From Sulfurovum sp. (GTDB taxonomy: Bacteria > Campylobacterota > Campylobacteria > Campylobacterales > Sulfurovaceae), in assembly GCA_004377245.1 (NCBI GenBank), contig SOIK01000099.1, positions 1-14,942 of the forward strand: a stretch of 14,942 nt of DNA, in the 5' to 3' direction. The translations under genes were made by a program, and so were the position numbers. This document shows, piece by piece, positions 8,300-14,658 of the stretch. A model generated the notes under the pieces. That model saw nothing but the letters and a program-made list of their open reading frames with translations. It had not been told where the DNA came from and made no database searches. Each line of letters begins with the position of its first letter. Position 1 is the first letter of the stretch.

Positions 8300-8543
8300 A
8301 AACCAGATCCATTTTATTCATTGTTTGCATTTGAGGGTATGCAGGATTTGAAGCCTCATCATAAAAAAGAACTCTTGGTTCATAGTAAGCGACACTTAAT
8401 GAGGGGGAAGAGAGTTTTGTAACCTTTGCAACACTACTCAGCATCTCTTTTGAAACCATACCATTATGAGTCAAATAGTGCACAAGTACAAAGCCTGCCA
8501 ACAACAACACTATTGATACCAATATGGAAAATTCTTTAATCAA
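8289..8543 (-). CDS. Small membrane-anchored protein of unknown function
   Basis: This 84-aa protein has one N-terminal helix (about 5-23) and a short predicted periplasmic tail rich in Tyr, Met and Pro (residues 50-84), without cysteine. The start is TTG at 8543 with AGGTAG about 6 bases upstream. The first in-frame ATG is at residue 29 and would remove the helix, so TTG is preferred. It sits 21 bases after the NosL-like gene at 8565 and overlaps the permease gene by 11 bases. The tight packing suggests it is a small accessory subunit of that transporter. I know no family for it. Confidence 0.6.
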   Translation of the reverse strand: MIKEFSILVSIVLLLAGFVLVHYLTHNGMVSKEMLSSVAKVTKLSSPSLSVAYYEPRVLFYDEASNPAYPQMQTMNKMDLVYAK

Positions 8544-8564
8544 TTGCTACCTGCTAATTTCTAA

Positions 8565-9242
8565 TTACGGCTGTTCTATGCCATCTAATGCCATCACCAT
8601 TTTATCGGTAATTTCATCAAACTTCACCATCGCTTTACCATTATGGTCAGCCATGAATGCTTTAGCACTTTTTTGGCTCTTAAACGGGATGAGTTCCCGT
8701 CCCATCGGTCCAAAAATGTCTGAATCCAGTACATAGGTTGCTTCTTTCGCAGGAATCTCTTCGAGTGTATAATAATCACTGACAGTTATTTCAGAAATAT
8801 GACTACGATCGTAAGGAAAGTCTCCATCAAAGATATAATATTTCATCATATCTTTAACACCGTCAAAATAGTAGTTTTTATCGTCATGCTTTATGCGTGC
8901 CGCCCACTTAGGATACTTACTTACAAACATACCACACACAGGACATTTCGCATTACCAGGGACATCCATATGTTTACCCGCTAACTTCATACTGCCATTA
9001 CTCACATAATACGCAACAGCTTCTAATTTAGATTTGGAAAGAGGAGGACAGGCCCCGGAAGTTTTGATCTTTTCCATCAATTGTTCGATCGTTCCTTCTG
9101 CGGAAGGAAGTTTTTTAGATTCACAAAGGGTCTTAACTATCTTTTCACCTTTATTCGAGAGTTTAACGATCTTTGCCAAACTCATATCATTGGCAAAAAG
9201 TGATCCTGAGATAAATAGTGATATTAGTAGTATTCTTGTCAT
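8565..9242 (-). CDS. Periplasmic NosL-like protein with N-terminal two-cysteine domain
   Basis: This 225-aa protein has a signal peptide (about 1-18, cleavage near LFAND). Residues 31-82 form a small domain with Cys40 and Cys65 that resembles a cytochrome c fold lacking the CxxCH heme site. A NosL-type domain follows, with C100-PV-C103-G-M105, then PKWAARIK (111-118), YYFDG and ISEITVSDYYTL (149-160). Its C-terminal half is closely similar to the cysteine-free paralogue at 10814-11320. The small domain matches the C-terminal end of the gene at 9344-10081. The ribosome site before the ATG at 9242 is weak. Periplasmic Cu(I) binding is likely from the family; the partner is unknown and may be the adjacent ABC transporter. 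Confidence 0.8.
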   Translation of the reverse strand: MTRILLISLFISGSLFANDMSLAKIVKLSNKGEKIVKTLCESKKLPSAEGTIEQLMEKIKTSGACPPLSKSKLEAVAYYVSNGSMKLAGKHMDVPGNAKCPVCGMFVSKYPKWAARIKHDDKNYYFDGVKDMMKYYIFDGDFPYDRSHISEITVSDYYTLEEIPAKEATYVLDSDIFGPMGRELIPFKSQKSAKAFMADHNGKAMVKFDEITDKMVMALDGIEQP

Positions 9243-9276
9243 ATATTTTAGCCTATTGAAGTGATGTATACGCCCT

Positions 9277-9329
9277 ACTCCAGAGAGGAAGTGTCCTTGG
9301 AGTGCGTTACCACGGATACCGTGGTAACG
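9277..9329. repeat. Two tandem hairpins, REP-like
   Basis: The first stem pairs ACTCCA (9277-9282) with TGGAGT (9298-9303) and AGGA with TCCT, around an AGTG loop and a 3-base bulge. The second is a perfect 11-bp stem, CGTTACCACGG (9305-9315) with CCGTGGTAACG (9319-9329), and an ATA loop. No T-run follows on the minus strand. The structure and richer GC look like a REP-type element or an RNA processing site between two co-directional genes. Confidence 0.6.
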
Positions 9330-9343
9330 AGGAAGGGATAACC

Positions 9344-10081
9344 TTATCTATTTTTTAAGTAAAGCCCTACTGCTTGCATCTGCTTAGCATTTAAATCTTT
9401 ACATAGTTTGTTTTCAACGATAAACGCTTTGGCTTCAGCTGTAGTGGTAAATTTCTTGTCAGTCTTTTGACACATTTTACCATAGATCATCTCACCTTTT
9501 TTCGTCATCATAGCTTGCTTTTTAGCAACCATCTTGCTGTCTTTGTCAAAATCACCTTCTGCTGCTTTATATGCACCATTATAGTCAACAACTTCACCAC
9601 CATTTGCTTTAGCGAACGCTTGGGCATCAGCTTTTGAAGCAAAAGCATATTTACTTACCATTGTCATCGTACCTTTTTTAGCACTTCCGACTACATAAAA
9701 GGCTTTATCTACAGCGATAAATTTAAGACTCGTTACATCCACTACCTTGATATCTGTAAGTTTAGAACCTTTTTTAGTATCTTCTACCACACAGTGAATA
9801 GAACAATACTGTTTCACTTTACCATCCACAGTCGCAGCATGGTTTGTTTTATAGAACATCGGAAGTGTCATACCACACTCAGGGCAAAATGCTTTTGCTT
9901 TCCCCTCTTGAAGCAGTGTTGCTTTCTCAGCAGGAACAGCTTGAAACATCTTCATCATCTTTTTAGGTTTCGCCTCTGACTTCATCGCCGAACCACATTT
10001 CCCTGCTGCACATTTCATCTCAGCTTGTGCGAATGTTGCTATGGTACCTAGTGCCAAAAGTGTTAGTAAAATCTTTTTCAT
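9344..10081 (-). CDS. Periplasmic NosL-like protein with C-terminal two-cysteine domain
   Basis: This 245-aa protein has a cleavable signal peptide (about 1-20). A C24-AAGK-C29 pair lies close to the mature N-terminus. A NosL-type domain follows with C66-PE-C69-G-M71 and C93-SIH-C97. Residues 195-244 form a small domain with Cys204 and Cys227 that is clearly similar to residues 31-82 of the neighbouring 225-aa protein, including the KGE start and the AV-x2-YL end. The protein is rich in Lys and Met. The ATG at 10081 follows AAGGAA, and a candidate promoter and operator lie upstream (10106-10140). Copper binding is likely from the motif density; its precise role is unknown. Confidence 0.8.
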   Translation of the reverse strand: MKKILLTLLALGTIATFAQAEMKCAAGKCGSAMKSEAKPKKMMKMFQAVPAEKATLLQEGKAKAFCPECGMTLPMFYKTNHAATVDGKVKQYCSIHCVVEDTKKGSKLTDIKVVDVTSLKFIAVDKAFYVVGSAKKGTMTMVSKYAFASKADAQAFAKANGGEVVDYNGAYKAAEGDFDKDSKMVAKKQAMMTKKGEMIYGKMCQKTDKKFTTTAEAKAFIVENKLCKDLNAKQMQAVGLYLKNR

Positions 10082-10105
10082 TTTATTTCCTTATAGTTTT
10101 GATAA

Positions 10106-10140
10106 TTTATACTAATCTATTAGTGTTAAATAAGTGTTAA
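10106..10140 (-). promoter_or_regulatory. Candidate promoter with dyad and direct repeats
   Basis: Read on the minus strand, a -10-like TATAAA (10106-10111) lies 25 bases before the ATG of the 245-aa gene. Next to it is a dyad ACTAAT/ATTAGT (10111-10124) with a 2-base centre. TTAACACT occurs twice, at 10122-10129 and 10133-10140, exactly 11 bp apart, so on one face of the helix. This looks like an operator in the spacer and -35 zone, overlapping the stop codon of the PAS gene. The regulator is unknown. Confidence 0.4.
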
Positions 10141-10661
10141 TAAAACCTGTGAATTTCTTCCATAATGTTAGAAAACTCTATATCATCACCCTTCTCTTTC
10201 AAGAATGATATAAGATACTTTTCTGAAGCTTCAATACCCTCATTTTTTTCTATCTCTACAAGTGTAGCATACAGATCAGCAATAATTTCAATAACATGTT
10301 TTGAAATACTTTTTCTCGCTGCATGATAGCCAATGATCTCACCTGTATCATTGTCTCTTCTTGATTCAAACTCAGTAAATATCCAGTAGTATCTACCATC
10401 TTTTGCTAGGTTCTTAACCACTGCATTGATATTTTTACCCTGAGAGATAGTTTCCCATAAAAGCTTAAATACTACCTTTGGCATATCAGGATGACGGATA
10501 ATACTATGCGGTTTGCCAATCAGTTCATCTTTGCTATAGCCAGCAACTTCCATAAAATAGTCATTACAATACGTAATTCTCCCTTTTTCATCGGTTTCAC
10601 TCACAATATATCTTTTTGGATCTAGTTGTATCTCTTCATCTATAGGTGTTGGTTTTTGCAT
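10137..10661 (-). CDS. Stand-alone Aer/CetB-type PAS sensor protein
   Basis: This 174-aa soluble protein has an Aer-type PAS domain at about 17-120. Recognisable blocks are SETDEKGRITYCN (21-33), GYSKDELIG (41-49), IIRHPDMP (54-61) and VVKNLAKDGRYYWIF (81-95). In Aer and in Campylobacter CetB this domain binds FAD and reports redox state for energy taxis. The C-terminal 50 residues are helical and unassigned. No HAMP, signalling or output domain is attached, and no CetA-like partner lies nearby. The ATG at 10661 has AAGGA upstream. Placement among nos genes suggests sensing linked to respiration, but whether it acts in taxis or regulation cannot be told. Confidence 0.82.
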   Translation of the reverse strand: MQKPTPIDEEIQLDPKRYIVSETDEKGRITYCNDYFMEVAGYSKDELIGKPHSIIRHPDMPKVVFKLLWETISQGKNINAVVKNLAKDGRYYWIFTEFESRRDNDTGEIIGYHAARKSISKHVIEIIADLYATLVEIEKNEGIEASEKYLISFLKEKGDDIEFSNIMEEIHRFY

Positions 10662-10813
10662 TTTAAATCCTTTTACTTTATAAGACGCTTATGAAGCAAA
10701 GCTCCACAAACTACGCTAACGCTGAGTTTTCTTACGACTCGGCATTTAGTGCCTCGCTTGCACTGCATTTTAATGCTTGTCAGCAGAAAGCTCACGTAAC
10801 TAGTTACGTTTAG
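10662..10813. repeat. Structured intergenic region with a 16-bp palindrome
   Basis: This 152-base gap divides the nos operon end from the PAS gene. A perfect 16-bp palindrome ACGTAACTAGTTACGT (10794-10809) begins 4 bases after the upstream stop codon. Further small inverted repeats follow: GCATT/AATGC (10765-10776), AGTGC/GCACT (10748-10764), GGCA/TGCC (10741-10753), GAGT/ACTC (10724-10740) and AAACT/AGTTT (10708-10729). No T-run marks a terminator. The density of overlapping stems resembles a repeat element of the REP type; no gene is seen. Confidence 0.5.
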
Positions 10814-11320
10814 TTAGATTCTTCCATTTAAAAGCCTGATAAGTGCATCTGGCACTTCATCAAACTTGAAAATTCTTTTTCCACTATAGGCTTTTGAAAA
10901 CTTTTCAGCCGCTTCTTTTGTCGCCAAAGGTACCAAATCATCACCTGATGGTGAGGTAGCTGTACTCCCATATACAAAAAAGGCTGTTTCTGCATTGATA
11001 GGTTTTAAAGTCTCATAGTCCGTTACAACGATCTCAGAAAAATCTCTCTCACTTTTTACACCCACATCAAACCACTTACCTGGTCTATGATAAAATTCAA
11101 ACATCGATTTTGGGCTGGAAAAATAGACGGTTTTTCCATTTCTTACTTTGATCTTAGCTACCCATTTTGGTGCTTTGTAGACTTTAAGGTGTCTTACCAA
11201 ACCTGTTGTGTTTTTATCATAATCCATACTGTAAAATGCTTGTGCATTAAATGGTTTGAGAGCTGGTGTATCAGCGAGTAACAGTGAAGTGATAAAAAGT
11301 AATACAGTGAACAGTTTCAT
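10814..11320 (-). CDS. Cysteine-free NosL-like periplasmic protein
   Basis: This 168-aa secreted protein has a signal peptide (about 1-16). It aligns along its length with the NosL domain of the 225-aa protein at 8565-9242: APKWVAKIK (50-58), FSEIVVTDYETLKPI (94-108), DDLVPL and FKFDE near the end. The CxxCxM metal site is absent; the matching place reads FYSMDY, and the whole protein has no cysteine. It may have lost Cu(I) binding, or use Met and His, or serve as a docking partner. The ATG overlaps the nosY stop by one base (TAATG), so translation is coupled and the gene belongs to the nos operon. Confidence 0.8.
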   Translation of the reverse strand: MKLFTVLLFITSLLLADTPALKPFNAQAFYSMDYDKNTTGLVRHLKVYKAPKWVAKIKVRNGKTVYFSSPKSMFEFYHRPGKWFDVGVKSERDFSEIVVTDYETLKPINAETAFFVYGSTATSPSGDDLVPLATKEAAEKFSKAYSGKRIFKFDEVPDALIRLLNGRI

Positions 11321-12147
11321 TATACTAAGTCCTTTTTTGCAAATATTTTAAAGCCTAAAAAGGCAAAGAGTATCCCTAAAAGAAGTGGATACACAATAGA
11401 GATAAACACAAACACTTTTTGACTCATCATATCGAGTATATAAAATGCTACCGGTCCCATCACCGTGAGTTCAGGGTCAAAAAGTGAGATGGCAGCTACT
11501 CTAAATATCTCCATAGGGTTGATCATTGCAATACCGATGATCAACTCCGCATTAATACGCTGTTGCATCATCAATGATATAAGAGCAATATCAATAAATG
11601 CCAGTAAAAATATCCATATAAAAAAGGAGATACCCAATGCCATTTCTGATGATTTTACAATAGAAGAGATAAAAAAAGCAATACCCAAAAATGCAGAACT
11701 CATCGCAAAAAGCAGTCCCGTGTAGAGGAAAAAGAGATTTAAAGGTACCTCTGCACCCTTAAACATACCATAAAGGATCGCAAACACCATCGCCATAAAT
11801 ACAGGCAAAAATACAGTAATAAAACGCCCAAAGACTTTACCCCAATAATACTGTTTGAGTGAGATGGGGAAAGAGAGCATGTACTCCAAAATATGGCTGT
11901 CTCTGTCACCAGATATGGAACGCACTGTAGTGATGAGTATAAAGATAGGCAAAATAACGATAGTTACCTGAATATACATCAGCAACAGCCTGCTTAAACC
12001 AGAAAATCCCATCACTTGGGACTCAGTGATCCCTGCGATAAAAAAGAGTGCAATCAACCCACCAAATACCAGTGAGTAGACAATAAACCAATTGGCCCGT
12101 ATAGACTCTTTAAGGTCAAGATAGGCGATTAAAAATAAATTTCTCAA
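11320..12147 (-). CDS. nosY: NosY, ABC permease for nitrous oxide reductase maturation
   Basis: NosY is the membrane subunit of the NosDFY complex, which supports assembly of the copper centres of periplasmic nitrous oxide reductase. The 275-aa protein has six helices (about 18-38, 56-76, 108-128, 138-160, 170-192 and 243-268). It carries the family features SGDRDSHILEYMLSFPIS (79-96) and NPMEIFRVAAI (210-220). Length matches the family. The start is TTG at 12147, overlapping the nosL TGA as TTGA, with AGGAAAG just upstream. It lies after nosF, with nosL inserted between them. The partner NosD is presumably beyond the right edge of the window. Confidence 0.92.
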   Translation of the reverse strand: MRNLFLIAYLDLKESIRANWFIVYSLVFGGLIALFFIAGITESQVMGFSGLSRLLLMYIQVTIVILPIFILITTVRSISGDRDSHILEYMLSFPISLKQYYWGKVFGRFITVFLPVFMAMVFAILYGMFKGAEVPLNLFFLYTGLLFAMSSAFLGIAFFISSIVKSSEMALGISFFIWIFLLAFIDIALISLMMQQRINAELIIGIAMINPMEIFRVAAISLFDPELTVMGPVAFYILDMMSQKVFVFISIVYPLLLGILFAFLGFKIFAKKDLV

Positions 12148-12611
12148 TATGCTTTCCTATTTTTATTTGCTTCAATTTTAAAGATACGTCTGCTCACTTC
12201 TGCAAAGTCTATGATCTCTTCACCTGCTTTAATGGTGCTATTGGTCTCGTGAGCACCAAAACCATAAGCCATAGGGGTGATATTATGCGTATCATAGAGT
12301 GCAGTTCGTGCATCGATCCACTTTCCTGTTTTAATATCTGTGATCCAGATCTTTGCTTTTGGAGCCCAATCAATCTTTTCATCATCAAACCACAACACAA
12401 CACAACCAATATCATCATACATATAAGACCTGCCATTAGCAGTGTTGATAACCTGTACTGCATGATGTCTGTCACTCACAACCATTTTGCAGCGTTCACA
12501 CATATCTCTATCCCAGTGTACATCACGCATCTCTGTAGGACTCTTTTTTTCACAACCAGCAAAACCTAAAAGTAATACTATAGCTAAAAAAAGTAGTTTA
12601 AACCTTTTCAT
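12144..12611 (-). CDS. nosL: NosL, copper chaperone lipoprotein
   Basis: NosL is a periplasmic, lipid-anchored Cu(I) chaperone that helps metallate nitrous oxide reductase. The 155-aa protein has a lipoprotein signal ending in LLGFAGC (lipidated Cys20). The metal motif is C38-ER-C41-K-M43. YDDIGCVVLWF (65-75, Cys70), WIDARTALY (98-106) and PMAYGFGA follow. It overlaps the end of nosF by 14 bases and the start of nosY by 4, so it is embedded in the operon. The usual place for nosL is after nosY; this position between F and Y is a variant. A paralogue with the same blocks is at 4982-5485. Confidence 0.92.
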   Translation of the reverse strand: MKRFKLLFLAIVLLLGFAGCEKKSPTEMRDVHWDRDMCERCKMVVSDRHHAVQVINTANGRSYMYDDIGCVVLWFDDEKIDWAPKAKIWITDIKTGKWIDARTALYDTHNITPMAYGFGAHETNSTIKAGEEIIDFAEVSRRIFKIEANKNRKAY

Positions 12612-13236
12612 CAGAGACTATCTTTCCTAGATCCATATAGACTTGACGATTCACGATCTCTTGAACTTCTTCTATACGGTGTGTGACAAAAAGCGCCAAT
12701 TTCTCTTTTTTACTCTCTTGAATGAGTGTGTGAAAATCTTCTCTGGCTTTTGGGTCAAGGTTTGCCGTAGGCTCATCATAAATAACGATCTCACTCTCTT
12801 TTGCAAGAGAGATAGCAATGAGAAGCTTCTGTTTCATCCCACCAGAGAGTTTAAAAAATGATTTGCTAAGGTTTGATTTTATGTCAAACTTCATCTCATT
12901 GGCATAATGATAGATACGTTTTTCATCTACTCCTGAACTCTTACAGACATAAAAGATGAGTTCACTCACACTAAGTTTGATAGGAGGAGGGAGCTGAGGC
13001 ACAAAACTGATATGCTTTAAAACTTCCGTACGTTCTGTGATAGGGTCCAAACCATTCACCAAAACACCTCCACTGCTAGGGTGATAATACCCCAATATAG
13101 AGCGTATCAGTGTTGTTTTTCCTGCACCATTGGCTCCCATGAGTGCAACTGAGTCATTAATATTAAATTCGATATTGACATTATCAAGTGAAAGATGTGA
13201 GTTAAATTTTTTACTTAGGTCAGTAATCTTGATCAC
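12598..13236 (-). CDS. nosF: NosF, ABC ATPase of the NosDFY complex
   Basis: NosF powers the NosDFY complex for nitrous oxide reductase maturation. The 212-aa protein has Walker A GANGAGKT (34-41), signature LSGGMKQ (130-136), Walker B IVIYDE (150-155) and the switch His186 in VTHR. It is short for an ABC ATPase, as is usual for NosF. The start is GTG at 13236, overlapping the nosH TGA as GTGA, with AAGGGG about 6 bases upstream. Its neighbours nosH, nosL and nosY fix the identity, since the sequence alone would only say ABC ATPase. Confidence 0.92.
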   Translation of the reverse strand: MIKITDLSKKFNSHLSLDNVNIEFNINDSVALMGANGAGKTTLIRSILGYYHPSSGGVLVNGLDPITERTEVLKHISFVPQLPPPIKLSVSELIFYVCKSSGVDEKRIYHYANEMKFDIKSNLSKSFFKLSGGMKQKLLIAISLAKESEIVIYDEPTANLDPKAREDFHTLIQESKKEKLALFVTHRIEEVQEIVNRQVYMDLGKIVSDEKV

Positions 13237-14138
13237 ACTAGCCCCTTAAGTCTAAAATCAAACTTGAGTGCATCTGTATGACATACATCGATACATCGTC
13301 CACAAAGTGTACAATCTGCCCCAGTAATATATTCCCTGGTGATGCCTTTCTCTTCTCTTTGTTTGTCATATTTTGCTTTGACTATCTCTAAAACCTGATT
13401 TTCAAAACAAACATCATGACAAACCATACAGTGGTCACAGTTATCATTCCACTCTACTCTTAGCGCTGAAGCTTTTCCTATGTATCCGTAGGTAGTGCCG
13501 ATAGGGCAGATATAGGTACACCATGCACGTCTGGAGAAAAAGACTTCAAGAGCAAATACTACTACAACCCAAATGAATGCCAAACTCCATCCGTATGCGA
13601 TCATTCTACTCAATATGCCTACCACATTAAAGGTTTCAAAGACCAAGTATCCACTCGTAAATGAAAGTATAAGAAAAATAGCCCAAAAGATATGTCGTAC
13701 TCTATAGTCAAATTTTCTGCTTTTAATGATCTTTTTAGCTACGAGTGCATCATGCCATTTTTCACCTATCTCACTGAGTAGTCCATAAGGACATACCCAG
13801 GCACAGTAGCTTCGGCCTCCGACCAACATATAGAAGAGTATGACGGTTACTGTACCAATGATGATATTGATAGGCAATTCAAAAGTAGAAAGATAGAGTT
13901 GCATAGTAGTAAAAATATCAATAAGATGAAACCCTAAAAATCTTGAACCATTCAGTGTTCCCTCAAGTGTTTGAATATCTATCGCAAACGACAAGAAAAA
14001 GAGTAAATGGATAGCGATCACCAATATCCATCTTTTCATCCGATAGCTGAACTTTTTTTTACCCTCTTTGGTTACATCAAAAAAAGTAGACCAAAAAGTG
14101 GTTTTTCCTATGGTCTCTCTGTTGTTATACTTATCCAT
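13233..14138 (-). CDS. nosH: NosH, NapH-type membrane ferredoxin
   Basis: NosH is a NapH-like iron-sulfur membrane protein thought to pass electrons from menaquinol to periplasmic cytochromes feeding nitrous oxide reductase. The 301-aa protein has four helices (about 37-55, 88-107, 150-170 and 180-200). Two CxxxCP motifs are present, C112-AWV-CP and C207-TYI-CP. The C-terminus has two cytoplasmic [4Fe-4S] sets: C234/C237/C240/C244, and C276/C279/C282/C286 in CTLCGRCIDVC. The ATG at 14138 follows AGAGGAAG. It lies 20 bases after nosC2. The absence of a NosR gene from the visible part fits a clade II cluster, where NosG and NosH replace NosR. Confidence 0.92.
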   Translation of the reverse strand: MDKYNNRETIGKTTFWSTFFDVTKEGKKKFSYRMKRWILVIAIHLLFFLSFAIDIQTLEGTLNGSRFLGFHLIDIFTTMQLYLSTFELPINIIIGTVTVILFYMLVGGRSYCAWVCPYGLLSEIGEKWHDALVAKKIIKSRKFDYRVRHIFWAIFLILSFTSGYLVFETFNVVGILSRMIAYGWSLAFIWVVVVFALEVFFSRRAWCTYICPIGTTYGYIGKASALRVEWNDNCDHCMVCHDVCFENQVLEIVKAKYDKQREEKGITREYITGADCTLCGRCIDVCHTDALKFDFRLKGLV

Positions 14139-14158
14139 CTTACACTTCCTCTTTAGTA

Positions 14159-14656
14159 CTACTGTTTAGCAGCTTCAGCTCTAGCCGGGAACTCACCTAT
14201 CTCATCTGCAAATCTTTTTAGATCCTCTTCATTCAATGGCATCAAAAGACCCTTCATAATTATATTTTCTTTTCTGCCTGACTTAAACTCAACCAGATCT
14301 TTATAAAGTTTCTCTGCAGTTTGTCCAATGAGTTTAGGACCCATCATAGGTTTACCATTTTGGTAACCTGAACCATTTACACCATGACAAGAGGCACATT
14401 TACTTTTGTACTCATGACTGACTTCAAATGCTCCCGCACTTCCCGCTTTATCTCTTAGTGCACTAAGCTTATCCATCTCTTTTTGTCTATCATCTTTCTC
14501 TTCAATGGCTACAGTTTCATAGGCTGTCATTGTATCACCAAAGTCTTCTATGACTTTACCATATTCACCACCATGATATGCACCACCACCCATAAAGGTA
14601 AGACCCATTAGACCGATTATACCTATCGTGAGCAACCCTACAATAATATTCTTCAT
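14159..14656 (-). CDS. nosC2: NosC2, monoheme cytochrome c
   Basis: This 165-aa protein has an N-terminal membrane helix or signal (about 4-24), a charged linker, and a class I cytochrome c domain with C87-AS-C90-H91. Likely axial methionines are Met134 or Met139 in the segment IIMKGLLMPL. In Campylobacterota nos clusters NosC1 and NosC2 carry electrons to nitrous oxide reductase. It is 2 bases after nosC1, and its ribosome site AAGGAA overlaps the end of nosC1. It is clearly paralogous to nosC1 around FKSG and ADEI. Which of the two is called C1 or C2 is set by order. Confidence 0.88.
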   Translation of the reverse strand: MKNIIVGLLTIGIIGLMGLTFMGGGAYHGGEYGKVIEDFGDTMTAYETVAIEEKDDRQKEMDKLSALRDKAGSAGAFEVSHEYKSKCASCHGVNGSGYQNGKPMMGPKLIGQTAEKLYKDLVEFKSGRKENIIMKGLLMPLNEEDLKRFADEIGEFPARAEAAKQ

Positions 14657-14658
14657 TT

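Noticed and set aside
9341..9357. Terminator-like GATAA/TTATC followed by a T-run on the plus strand, near 9336-9356
   Set aside because: No plus-strand gene ends here. The T-run is the reverse of lysine codons at the end of the 245-aa gene.
10677..10682. TATAAA on the minus strand as a -10 for the PAS gene
   Set aside because: Transcription would start within the ribosome site, leaving a leader too short to be convincing.
12249..12569. 106-codon plus-strand open frame opposite nosL
   Set aside because: Antisense shadow of nosL without a ribosome site or recognisable protein.
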